DNA from: Hyphomicrobiales bacterium
Lineage (GTDB): Bacteria > Pseudomonadota > Alphaproteobacteria > Rhizobiales > Aestuariivirgaceae
NCBI GenBank assembly: GCA_020029455.1
Contig: JAIBJH010000001.1
Location: 1 to 40,152 of the forward strand
Direction: 5' to 3'
DNA length: 40,152 bases
Position numbers and translations under genes: made by a program. Shown here piece by piece: positions 16,233-23,586 of the stretch (positions within the stretch are counted from its first letter, which is position 1; every line of letters begins with the position of its first letter). The notes under the pieces were generated by a model. The model was not told the DNA's origin. It saw only the letters and a list, made by a program, of their open reading frames with translations, and searched no databases.

Positions 16233-17015
16233 ATGACCAATCCGATTCTGACCGAACGCCGCGGCGCTGTTCTCGAAGTGACCATCGACAGGCCCAAGGC
16301 CAATGCCATCGATGCCGCAACCTCGCGCATAATGGGCGATGTCTTCGCCAAGTTCCGCGACGATCCGGAATTACACGTGGCAATCCTCACCGCAACCGGC
16401 GAGAAATTCTTCTGCCCCGGCTGGGATCTCAAGGCGGCAGCGGCCGGCGAAGCACCTGACGTTGACTATGGCGTCGGCGGCTTTGGGGGCTTGCAGGAAC
16501 TGAAGGGCCTCAACAAGCCCGTGGTCTGCGCGGTGAACGGCCTTGCCTTCGGTGGTGGCTTCGAGATCATGATCTCCTGCGACATCATCATTGCAGCAGA
16601 GCATGCAACCTTCGCTCTCCCCGAAATCAATTCAGGCACCGTGGCCGATGCCGCGACAATCAAACTGCCGCGCTTCATTCCTTATCACGTGGCGATGGAA
16701 ATGCTCTTCACCGGACGGCGCATCGACACCAAGGAAGCCAAGCACTGGGGTATCATCAATGAGATCGTGCCCGCCACGCAGTTGATGACACGCGCCCGCG
16801 AAGTGGCGGCGCAACTCGCGGAAGGGCCGCCGCTCGTCTATGCCTGCATCAAGGAGATCAGCCGCGAGACCATGCATCTGCCGATCCAGCAGGCCTTTGA
16901 CATGGTGACCAAGCGCAAGCTCAAGACCGTGGACACACTCTATTCAAGCGAGGACCAGCTTGAGGGCGCCAAGGCCTTCGCTGAAAAGCGCAAGCCTGTG
17001 TGGAAAGGCCGCTAG
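16233..17015 (+). CDS. caiD: Carnitinyl-CoA dehydratase, CaiD-like (crotonase superfamily)
   Basis: The 260-aa protein is remarkably like E. coli CaiD by memory: RPKANAIDAAT near residue 20, EKFFCPGWDLKAAAAGEAPD, AFGGGFE with Glu111, FALPE with Glu131, and the ending AFAEKRKPVWKGR. Glu111 and Glu131 fall at the same numbers as the catalytic glutamates of CaiD. CaiD interconverts crotonobetainyl-CoA and L-carnitinyl-CoA. The start is ATG 16233, two bases after the ligase stop, with GAGG 8 bases upstream; a GTG at 16227 would add two residues. The pair is certainly translated from one mRNA. Substrate assignment is strong by similarity and context, but other short enoyl-CoAs remain possible. Confidence 0.88.
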   Translation: MTNPILTERRGAVLEVTIDRPKANAIDAATSRIMGDVFAKFRDDPELHVAILTATGEKFFCPGWDLKAAAAGEAPDVDYGVGGFGGLQELKGLNKPVVCAVNGLAFGGGFEIMISCDIIIAAEHATFALPEINSGTVADAATIKLPRFIPYHVAMEMLFTGRRIDTKEAKHWGIINEIVPATQLMTRAREVAAQLAEGPPLVYACIKEISRETMHLPIQQAFDMVTKRKLKTVDTLYSSEDQLEGAKAFAEKRKPVWKGR

Positions 17016-17022
17016 CCCAATG

Positions 17023-17050
17023 AAAAAGGGCCGCCCCGAGGGACGGCCCT
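17023..17050 (-). terminator. Rho-independent terminator of the 42-aa gene
   Basis: Read on the minus strand, a hairpin AGGGCCG...CGGCCCT with a CC/GG inner extension and a small loop is followed directly by TTTTT. It lies 47 bases downstream of the stop codon of the small gene at 17098. On the plus strand there is no T-run, so it is oriented for the minus strand, though its stem may also slow transcripts leaving caiD. Confidence 0.75.
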
Positions 17051-17065
17051 GAGTGCAGGCAACAG

Positions 17066-17087
17066 GGAGCCTCTTGGGAGAGGCTCC
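17066..17087. other. Perfect 9-bp hairpin GGAGCCTCT-tggg-AGAGGCTCC
   Basis: A second hairpin lies between the stop of the 42-aa gene and its terminator. It has no T-run on either side. It may stabilise the 3' end of the short mRNA, or be part of an independent small RNA ending at the same terminator. Confidence 0.6.
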
Positions 17088-17097
17088 GGGGAGTTCC

Positions 17098-17226
17098 TTA
17101 ATTCGCCCAGAGGCGGGAATTCAGGGAAACCTCGACATAGGTCTTCTCGAGCATACGGGTCGTTGCGGCATCGAGGGTGAAAGCACTGCGGACCGATTGG
17201 GCGGCGCGGGCGATAAAGCGGGTCAT
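17098..17226 (-). CDS. Small protein of 42 aa with its own terminator, unknown function
   Basis: From ATG 17226 the frame reads MTRFIARAAQSVRSAFTLDA, then ATTRMLEKTYVEVSLNSRLW and AN, ending TAA. The upstream AAGAGAAA can serve as ribosome binding site. The protein is basic at the N terminus and amphipathic, without a signal peptide or cysteines. A terminator hairpin with TTTTT follows at once, which is good evidence for a real transcript. It is divergent from the LysR gene with 126 bases between, a setting typical of a LysR target. I do not recognise a family. Confidence 0.6.
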   Translation of the reverse strand: MTRFIARAAQSVRSAFTLDAATTRMLEKTYVEVSLNSRLWAN

Positions 17227-17352
17227 GGGCGTTTCTCTTTCTTCAAATCAATTTGTTTGATGCTCGTAATTTATGCACTTGCCTAGAAAAAGAGAAGCGA
17301 CTAATTCTCACTCCATCATCAAAAGAAACTTGAAGATGGTCACGATTTCGCC

Positions 17353-18309
17353 ATGATTGAGTTCTTCCCCGGATTGCGCTCTTTGCGTGCTTTCGATGCC
17401 GCCGCACGGCATCTGAATTTCACCAAAGCGGCCTCCGAAATCAATGTCACGCCTGCCGCAATAAGCCATCAAATCAAGGAGTTAGAAGAACAGATTGGCG
17501 CTGAGCTTTTCACGCGCACGAGCCGCACCATGCGCCTGACCCGAGCCGGGGAAATCCTCTATACAGCCGCCCATGACAGCCTGGAGACCCTCAGCCGGGC
17601 CCTGTTCCGGATCAGAAGATTAGAAAATCGTAAACAATTGAAGGTCTCGGCCCCACCTTCTCTGGCCGCCAAATGGCTGGTACCTCGGCTTGATGAGTTT
17701 CTGGCTACCCAGCCCGGCGCCGATGTAAGGCTCGATGTTTCCCATGCGGTGGTTGATTTCGACCGGGAGGATATCGACGTCGCCATCCGCTTCGGCGAAG
17801 GCAAGTATCCCGGCCTGCAATCGGAGCTTCTCTTCCAGGATTTCGTGTTTCCGGTGTGCAACCCCTCCATCATCACCAAGGAAAAGCCGCTGCGGACACC
17901 CCGCGACCTCCTCAAGCACACCCTGATCCACCTCGACTGGGATGCGGCCGCCGGTCTGTCATGGCCCAACTGGAACATGTGGATGAAGGCGGCAGGAGTC
18001 CCCGATTTCGATGACAAGGCGGGCCTTCATTTCCGCCAAACATCCTTCGCGGTGCAAGCCGCCATTGATGGCATGGGCGTTGCACTTGGCGACTCAAACC
18101 TCGTAGCCGACGATTTGGCGGCGGGCCGCCTTGTGAAGCCATTCGAACTCTCACTGAAGGCACCCCGGCAATTCGCTTATTACGTCATCACGAAGCCTGG
18201 TGAAGTCGCTCCCATGGTCGAAGCCTTCCGCAAATGGTGCTTGGGCGAAGCCAAGATCACGGAAAAGCAGGCCCATCTGGCAATCTCCGCGCAAGCGCCT
18301 GCGCAATAG
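17353..18309 (+). CDS. LysR-type transcriptional regulator, GcvA-like
   Basis: The 318-aa protein starts with a winged HTH (LRSLRAFDAAARHLNFTKAA; VTPAAISHQIKELEEQIGAE; FTRTSRTMRLT), followed by a periplasmic-binding-type effector domain with the GcvA-group words LKVSAPPSLAAKWLVPRL and VDVAIRFGEG-like IDVAIRFGEGKYPGL. GcvA-like regulators control diverse nearby operons. It is divergent from the 42-aa gene and lies downstream of caiD; its target is probably the small gene, itself, or the SDR that converges with it from 19107. No effector can be named. Confidence 0.9.
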   Translation: MIEFFPGLRSLRAFDAAARHLNFTKAASEINVTPAAISHQIKELEEQIGAELFTRTSRTMRLTRAGEILYTAAHDSLETLSRALFRIRRLENRKQLKVSAPPSLAAKWLVPRLDEFLATQPGADVRLDVSHAVVDFDREDIDVAIRFGEGKYPGLQSELLFQDFVFPVCNPSIITKEKPLRTPRDLLKHTLIHLDWDAAAGLSWPNWNMWMKAAGVPDFDDKAGLHFRQTSFAVQAAIDGMGVALGDSNLVADDLAAGRLVKPFELSLKAPRQFAYYVITKPGEVAPMVEAFRKWCLGEAKITEKQAHLAISAQAPAQ

Positions 18310-18321
18310 CGCAATCAAGCG

Positions 18322-19107
18322 CTACTCCCGCGCCACCATGGGATGGAAGTCATAGGTGCCGATCGGCATCTGCTCATAGTCGATGACAGCACCCGTCATC
18401 ATTTGCGCAGGCGGCGAAACAAGGAAGGCGCAGACCCCCGCCACATCTTCCGCTGAAATCAGGCGGCCAAAAGGAACTTTTTGTCCGGCAAGCTCAGCCC
18501 AATTCTGCGGCTGCTTATGAAAGCCCGTCTGCAGATTGTGCTCGCCTTCCGTATTGGCCCAGCCGAGATTGATGCAGAACACCCGCACCCCTTGGCGCTT
18601 GTAGGCATTGGCCGCGTTCTTGGTGAGGCCAACAAGCGCGGCTTTTGACCCCGAATAGATGCCGATATCCGGTGGCCCGCCATGGGCCAGCATGGAAGAG
18701 ATATTGATGATGACTCCTCCTCCGCCCTTGATCATCGCAGCGGCAGCCTTCTGCATCATGAAGAGCGGCGCCTTCACATTCACATCGAATAGCCGGTGAT
18801 AGGCCTCGACGCTGGCGTCGGGCACGCCGCAGCGTTCGGTATTCCCGGCAGCGTTGACGAGCACATCCAGCCTACCGAATTCCTTGAGCGCGAATGCCAC
18901 GGACTTCTCCGGCGTTGCATCGTCCCTCAAATCGGCAACGAACGGCACAGCTCTTCCTGCGTCCTCGAGCACTTTAGCTTCCTGCTCAAGCCGGGCGGCA
19001 TTCCGGTCCACCAGCACAACGCCCGCAAAGCCGTCGAGCAGGAACCGCTTGGCCGTTGCTGCTCCCAGCCCCTGCGCTCCGCCCGTTATCAACGCCACGC
19101 GGCTCAT
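18322..19107 (-). CDS. Short-chain dehydrogenase/reductase
   Basis: This is a classical SDR, with TGGAQGLG at residues 8-15, NAAG, INISSMLAHGG with the catalytic Ser, and YSGSK with Tyr and Lys. The C-terminal YEQMPIGTYDFHPMVARE is longer than usual and distinctive. I choose ATG 19107 (MSRVALITGG) because AAGGAGAAA precedes it; ATG 19110 and ATG 19128 are in frame, the last lying in the palindrome at 19128-19171. The substrate is unknown; a sugar or polyol is suggested only by general likeness. It converges with the LysR gene (12 bases). Confidence 0.85.
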   Translation of the reverse strand: MSRVALITGGAQGLGAATAKRFLLDGFAGVVLVDRNAARLEQEAKVLEDAGRAVPFVADLRDDATPEKSVAFALKEFGRLDVLVNAAGNTERCGVPDASVEAYHRLFDVNVKAPLFMMQKAAAAMIKGGGGVIINISSMLAHGGPPDIGIYSGSKAALVGLTKNAANAYKRQGVRVFCINLGWANTEGEHNLQTGFHKQPQNWAELAGQKVPFGRLISAEDVAGVCAFLVSPPAQMMTGAVIDYEQMPIGTYDFHPMVARE

Positions 19108-19127
19108 CATTTTCTCCTTGTCAGCCA

Positions 19128-19171
19128 TTACAGCAGCCTGCGGTCAATTGACCGTCGACAGGCTGCTGTAA
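19128..19171. promoter_or_regulatory. 13-bp perfect inverted repeat with nested palindrome upstream of the SDR
   Basis: TTACAGCAGCCTG (19128-19140) is matched perfectly by CAGGCTGCTGTAA (19159-19171), and the spacer begins with the palindrome CGGTCAATTGACCG (19141-19154). It sits just upstream of the SDR start codon on the minus strand and downstream of the transpeptidase terminator. It could be an operator, an mRNA hairpin in the SDR leader, or a small repeat; no T-run makes it a terminator. Confidence 0.6.
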
Positions 19172-19236
19172 CACTTTGGATCTGGCGCATCTTTCGCTTC
19201 GCAGGCGATTCCACCTGCTCGCCCGATGCGCTAAAA

Positions 19237-19273
19237 TGGAAGAGCCCCGGTCCGCCGTCAAGCGACCGGGGGC
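19237..19273 (-). terminator. Probable terminator of the L,D-transpeptidase gene
   Basis: On the minus strand CCCCCGGTC pairs with GACCGGGG across an 11-base loop and is followed by CTCTTCCATTTT. It starts 16 bases after the stop at 19289. The T-tract is broken, so efficiency is uncertain. Confidence 0.55.
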
Positions 19274-19288
19274 CCCGAATAAGTGAGC

Positions 19289-19741
19289 CTAATTTGTCAG
19301 CGTGATGCGCGCGCGCCGGCCATGCCGTTGGATTAAGGCGTACAACGCGGCTGCGTTCTGGGGATGCAGTCTCACGCAGCCATGTGAAGCGGGCCGCCCA
19401 AGCGACTTCACATAGTATGACCCGTGGATGGCATAACCCCCGTGGAAGAACACAGAATTCGGCATCGGCGAATTGTCGTACTTCCGCGAGTAATAGACCT
19501 TGGCCATGCGCGTGACGCCAAAGCTGCCGCGCGGCGTATAGTAGCCTCTGCGAGCCGTTGACACTTTCCAATGGGCGTAAGGAAATCCGTTCACTCTCAC
19601 GGACATGCGCTGAGAGGAAATGTCGATATGGACCTGCACGGGCGCCGGCGTCCTTGGCCGTTTCCGAGCAGCTTCAGCCGCAACTGTAACCAGTGCCACC
19701 GCCATTACAGCAGCCAACACGCCCAGAATGAACCTTCTCAT
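19289..19741 (-). CDS. L,D-transpeptidase (YkuD domain)
   Basis: The 150-aa protein has a signal peptide (MRRFILGVLAAVMAVALVTV, cleavage near AAEAA) and a compact YkuD domain. The signature is complete: His106 in AIHGSYY, then RPASHGCVRL with Ser119, His120, Gly121 and the nucleophile Cys122. These periplasmic enzymes make 3-3 crosslinks in peptidoglycan or attach proteins to it. Small single-domain versions are numerous in Rhizobiales. It is a single-gene unit with a terminator behind it. Confidence 0.92.
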   Translation of the reverse strand: MRRFILGVLAAVMAVALVTVAAEAARKRPRTPAPVQVHIDISSQRMSVRVNGFPYAHWKVSTARRGYYTPRGSFGVTRMAKVYYSRKYDNSPMPNSVFFHGGYAIHGSYYVKSLGRPASHGCVRLHPQNAAALYALIQRHGRRARITLTN

Positions 19742-19844
19742 GCGATTCCCCAGCCTCGATATGCCCCGCAGTTAATCTGACACAAAGCCAGTCACAGTCA
19801 AATGGCTGCGCCGTGCAATCGCGGAATGCCCGCTCACATTACCG

Positions 19845-21089
19845 TTATTGGTCGAACAGGAATTCCCGGCCCACCTTCACGCGCTTGACGCCGCCATAGG
19901 CGATGATATCCGCCGTGGCATAGGTTTCGGTGAGGGTTGCAGGGAGGAAGGAGCCTGTCCCCACCATGTCGAGCGGCGCGCGGGCCGCCCCCATGATCTG
20001 GCATTTTTGCGGATCGAAACCGGAAGAGCCGACAATCGTGGCATCCTTGAAACCTGCCTTGTCCAGCTCCAAGCGCACATGGATGGCGGAAGCGACGGTA
20101 ACACCCTTGCCGAAGAGAATGCGGCGCACCTTGTCAACCAGGATGTTGGAAGGGTCGAGCTGGAAGGCCCGGCCCCCAAGCACCGTTTCCACGATGTTGT
20201 ATTCGCCCGAAACATCGAGCCACTGCCCCACCACATCGACAGACTTTTCAAAGTCGAGGCCTTCGGCAAAGCGTCCGCCATGGGTGTCGAGCCTCACGCC
20301 GAAAGTCTTGCCCTTCTCGTGCAACTTCTTCTCGTCATAGAACCAGCGGGCGCAGCGCAGCGAATCCGAAATTTCCTCGCCCGTGTAATCAACGAGTGCA
20401 ATGAGCGCCTGCGCTTCCGGAATGGATTTCTCGAAAAGCTTGAGTGACTCCAGCACATCGCCCTTGGTGTAGCCAACGAGCGCATGAGGCATGGTGCCCA
20501 TTCCGCTTTTGGAGCCAAAAAACGGCGCGGTGAGATCCTGCGAGGAGCCGACGAAGCCTTTCACACCGCGATTCTTGTGCCGGGCCGCGCGGCTTCCCAC
20601 CATTGCGCCATAGGCAGCGAGAATATTCATCTCCGCGCCCGAACCGTGGCGCGCATGCATGTCCATGAAGGAAGAGCCCGGCATGGCAAGGCACATCTCA
20701 TAGGCATTGTTGGCGCAGACGCAGGGAAAGCCGACCTTCTGAAGATAAAGTGTTTCCACTTCCGACAGTGCTTGCATGGAGCCGGAAATCTCCAAGAGCT
20801 TGCGCTCGGCCGGCACCACCTCGCCCTCTTCCGCGAAGCGCTTGATCTTGACACCGGGCACAAGCGCGCGGGCAAGGCGGATGGCGGGTTCCAGTGCCGC
20901 CACCACGCGGCTTCGCATGAAGACGGCAAAGGTGACTTCCGTATCGCCGTTCGCCGCCACGATCCGGCTGGTGTTGGTGAAATACTTGTCTGTCTGCGCC
21001 GACAACGGCCCCGCCGCCTGAACCAGCGCAATCAATTTGGCGAGAACTTCTTCCTGGGCGGGCAGCAACTTGGCTTCAGCTTTGTCCAT
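19845..21089 (-). CDS. Nicotinate phosphoribosyltransferase family protein
   Basis: From ATG 21089 (MDKAEAKLLP) the protein has 414 aa. NAPRTase-type features are QTDKYFTNTSRIV at the N terminus, the central MDMHARHGSGAEMNILAAYG and GVKGFVGSSQDLTA, and the C-terminal barrel with GVRLDTHGGRFAEG, VASAIHVRLELDKAG and IVGSSGFDPQK. The family makes nicotinate mononucleotide from nicotinate and PRPP in NAD salvage. It is of the archaeal/bacterial subgroup that differs from E. coli PncB, so the exact substrate base is not certain. A start at 21137 would add 16 unsupported residues. Single gene; divergent from the next one. Confidence 0.85.
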   Translation of the reverse strand: MDKAEAKLLPAQEEVLAKLIALVQAAGPLSAQTDKYFTNTSRIVAANGDTEVTFAVFMRSRVVAALEPAIRLARALVPGVKIKRFAEEGEVVPAERKLLEISGSMQALSEVETLYLQKVGFPCVCANNAYEMCLAMPGSSFMDMHARHGSGAEMNILAAYGAMVGSRAARHKNRGVKGFVGSSQDLTAPFFGSKSGMGTMPHALVGYTKGDVLESLKLFEKSIPEAQALIALVDYTGEEISDSLRCARWFYDEKKLHEKGKTFGVRLDTHGGRFAEGLDFEKSVDVVGQWLDVSGEYNIVETVLGGRAFQLDPSNILVDKVRRILFGKGVTVASAIHVRLELDKAGFKDATIVGSSGFDPQKCQIMGAARAPLDMVGTGSFLPATLTETYATADIIAYGGVKRVKVGREFLFDQ

Positions 21090-21233
21090 GGGGCAAGGGT
21101 TTTGGCGGGAAATGGCAAAGTCGTCAAATGGTTGCAAACGAGGCCCGGCACTGCTGACATATCTGCGAAGGAAATGTGGTTACCATGGATATACAGGCAA
21201 CAAGTGGCACGTACAGCAAGGTGAGATGCTTCA

Positions 21234-22046
21234 ATGAACCAAATCCATAGCTACAATTCTTTCAAATCACTGCATAGCGCTCCAGGAGCCTTCATCATGG
21301 CAAACTGCTGGGATAGCTTGTCGGCATTGATTGCGAAAGATCTGAGTTTTCAAGCGATTGGTTCATCGTCCCTCGCCATCGCATTTGCTGCAGGCAAGGA
21401 GGACGGAGCTCACGCCATCAGCCGCGACGATGCAATCGCCAATGCGGCTCTGATGGCACGCGCTACGGGACTGCCCGTCAACGGCGACCTGGAAGACGGT
21501 TTTGGGTCATCTCCTGATGATTGCACCGCCACCGTGGAGGCGGCAATTGCTGCGGGGCTCGCCGGTTTGGGTATTGAAGATACAACTGCAAACCCGGAAA
21601 AGCCGATTCATGATTTTGACCATGCCGTACAACGCATGGTCGCTGCGGCAAAGGCGGCGAAAGGGCGAATTTTGCTGACCGGCAGGACTGACAACTATCT
21701 TAATGGCAGGCCTGATATCGACGACACAGTGCGCCGGCTTGTGGCCTTCGCAGAGGCTGGAGCAGATGTACTCTTTGCGCCGGGACTCCCTGACATGGCG
21801 AGCATACGCAGGATCGTGCAAGCAGTTTCGCCAAAGCCCGTGAATGTAGTGGTTGGTCCCGGCGTTCCGCTGCAAGTCTTGGCAGAAGCCGGCGTCAAGC
21901 GGGTGAGTATCGGCGGGGCACTCTACCGCAAAGCCATGACTGCAACGCGCGCGTGCCTTGACGAGCTCAAACAAGGAAGGCTTGATACGGCTTTCAACGG
22001 CACTCTCTCTTCCAATCAACTCAACGCCTTGCTGCCGAACCCGTGA
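21234..22046 (+). CDS. PEP mutase/isocitrate lyase superfamily protein
   Basis: The 270-aa TIM-barrel protein has SAPGAFIMANCWDSLSALIA at the N terminus, GSSSLAIAFAAGKEDG, the metal-site segment VNGDLEDGFG, GIEDTTANP and TGRTDNYL. The isocitrate lyase Cys motif KKCGH is absent, so it is not isocitrate lyase; relatives include methylisocitrate lyase-like, oxaloacetate hydrolase-like and carboxyphosphonoenolpyruvate-type enzymes. The reaction is probably C-C cleavage of a 2-oxo or 3-hydroxy acid. The ribosome binding site is AGGTGAG. It is followed after 28 bases by a small membrane protein gene. Confidence 0.85.
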   Translation: MNQIHSYNSFKSLHSAPGAFIMANCWDSLSALIAKDLSFQAIGSSSLAIAFAAGKEDGAHAISRDDAIANAALMARATGLPVNGDLEDGFGSSPDDCTATVEAAIAAGLAGLGIEDTTANPEKPIHDFDHAVQRMVAAAKAAKGRILLTGRTDNYLNGRPDIDDTVRRLVAFAEAGADVLFAPGLPDMASIRRIVQAVSPKPVNVVVGPGVPLQVLAEAGVKRVSIGGALYRKAMTATRACLDELKQGRLDTAFNGTLSSNQLNALLPNP

Positions 22047-22074
22047 ACCTTCAGAACAATTGACCGGAAGCTCA

Positions 22075-22398
22075 ATGATCCCGGCAAAATCTTCCAAGAC
22101 CCGTTTCATGTTTCTCGCCTTTGCAGCGGTCCTCGTGGTCCGCTTTGCAATGGCTGTGTTACTGGAAGGTGGAAGTTGGCCGCTGCCGCCTGCGCACTAC
22201 TACGCCATGTTGATCGATGCGTCGTTCACGTTGGGCCTGTTCATTTCGCGCGGCGAAGCAAACAGGCAGGTCCGGACCCTGAACCAGAAGGACTTCAACA
22301 CCATAGCTCTTATCGCAGGCACGATCTCCGGGATCGGCCTTCTCACCATCCGTTTCACGTCTGATGCAGCGTGGTGGACCGGGTACTTGTTCAACTGA
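22075..22398 (+). CDS. Small membrane protein, three predicted helices
   Basis: The 107-aa protein from ATG 22075 (GGAAG upstream, spacing 5) has hydrophobic stretches FLAFAAVLVVRFAMAVLL, YYAMLIDASFTLGLFI and FNTIALIAGTISGIGLLTI. The loop RGEANRQVRTLNQKD is polar. I recognise no family. It lies 28 bases after the PEP-mutase-like gene and is likely co-transcribed with it. Confidence 0.65.
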   Translation: MIPAKSSKTRFMFLAFAAVLVVRFAMAVLLEGGSWPLPPAHYYAMLIDASFTLGLFISRGEANRQVRTLNQKDFNTIALIAGTISGIGLLTIRFTSDAAWWTGYLFN

Positions 22399-22425
22399 AG
22401 GACTGGGCGCGTTGCCTGCGGCGGG

Positions 22426-22490
22426 CCGCAGCTTTTCCTAAATGTTTAAGAGAGCTGCGGTCCACCTTCGCGGGAATTCTGCATCCCGCG
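22426..22490. repeat. Two tandem hairpins in an intergenic region
   Basis: CCGCAGCT/AGCTGCGG (22426-22433 and 22453-22460) is followed by CGCGGG/CCCGCG (22469-22474 and 22485-22490). They lie behind the small membrane gene and before the hydrolase. No T-run follows, so termination is uncertain. The remaining bases to 22604 show nothing I recognise. Confidence 0.5.
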
Positions 22491-22604
22491 GTAATGCAAC
22501 GGGTGGGTGTTCACACGGTAGCGGTGCTTGATCAAAGTCAAATTGCAAGAGCCAAAGTGCGGGTAAACAACCAGCCGCAGCAAGAGCAGGATCTTGAATT
22601 GGTC

Positions 22605-23558
22605 ATGAACCGCCGCGTACTTCTATCAGTTGGAACTGCAATAACTAGTGGCGCACTACTTGGCGTTGGCTTTTCGATTGGCTCCTATACTGACACGCTT
22701 GCAGCAGCCAAGCGGCGCGTTTCCCAGAACAGCGTTGTTATCCAGACAGAACATGGGAAACTGGAATATGCGGTGGCCGGAAGCGGCAACCCACTTTTGA
22801 TGATCCATGGAACCGGAGGCGGATTTGATCAAGGCCTGCGCTTCGCCCACAGGCTGATCGAAAAGGGAGTGCAGGTCATTGCACCATCGCGCTTTGGCTA
22901 TCTCCAAACCGATTTCCCGAAAGACCCGTCACCAGAAAATCAAGCCGACAGCCTCGTTGAGTTGCTCGACCATCTTGGAATCGAGAAGTTGGCGGTGGTT
23001 GGCGGCTCTGCGGGAGCCCTCCCAGCGGCTCAATTTGCTTTGCGACACCCTGATCGATGTTCGCAACTTATTCTGCTTGTGCCTGCTGCCAATCTGACCA
23101 ACCGAGATCCTGTGGAGTTCACGGCATTTCAGCAATTTCTGGTCAGCAGATTGTTGACTTCCGACTTCTTGTTCTGGGCAACCACCAAACTTGTACCAAA
23201 GCAAATGATAAGGACATTGCTCGCCACAACGCCGCAATTACTTGAGGAGGTTACTCCCGAAGAACGGCAGCGCGCGGAAGTCATCCTTCACGAACTGCAA
23301 CCCATCAGTCAGCGCACAAACGGCATGCGCAATGACGCTCTATATGCCGGAAGCGCGGCAAGCATCGACTTGGCAAGCATCAGGCCGCCTATGCTTGTTA
23401 TCTCAACTGAAGACGACCTGTTTGGCACTGACGAAACGGCAAGGACAATTGCAGCACGGGTGCCAACTGCGCGTCTTGTGATTTATCCCAGTGGCGGGCA
23501 CATTTGGCTCGGCCACGACGAAGACGTGGCAAACGAGATCATACAATTTATTCAGTGA
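22605..23558 (+). CDS. Alpha/beta-fold hydrolase with N-terminal signal or anchor
   Basis: The 317-aa protein begins MNRRVLLSVGTAITSGALLG, a signal peptide or membrane anchor with twin Arg. The hydrolase has an oxyanion segment HGTGGG at about 69-74, nucleophile Ser135 in VVGGSAGA, an acid in STEDDLFG and His in SGGHIWLGH. A cap domain spans about 165-245. The substrate is unknown; likely an ester or amide. The frame is open further upstream to 22371, but that part is unlike a protein N terminus. The gene is less GC-rich than its surroundings by eye. Confidence 0.82.
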   Translation: MNRRVLLSVGTAITSGALLGVGFSIGSYTDTLAAAKRRVSQNSVVIQTEHGKLEYAVAGSGNPLLMIHGTGGGFDQGLRFAHRLIEKGVQVIAPSRFGYLQTDFPKDPSPENQADSLVELLDHLGIEKLAVVGGSAGALPAAQFALRHPDRCSQLILLVPAANLTNRDPVEFTAFQQFLVSRLLTSDFLFWATTKLVPKQMIRTLLATTPQLLEEVTPEERQRAEVILHELQPISQRTNGMRNDALYAGSAASIDLASIRPPMLVISTEDDLFGTDETARTIAARVPTARLVIYPSGGHIWLGHDEDVANEIIQFIQ

Positions 23559-23586
23559 GCCGGCGCGTGCCCTGGAAGTGCTGCAG

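Noticed and set aside
22371..22604. N-terminal extension of the alpha/beta hydrolase by 78 codons
   Set aside because: The extension crosses two hairpins and precedes a good signal-like N terminus at 22605.
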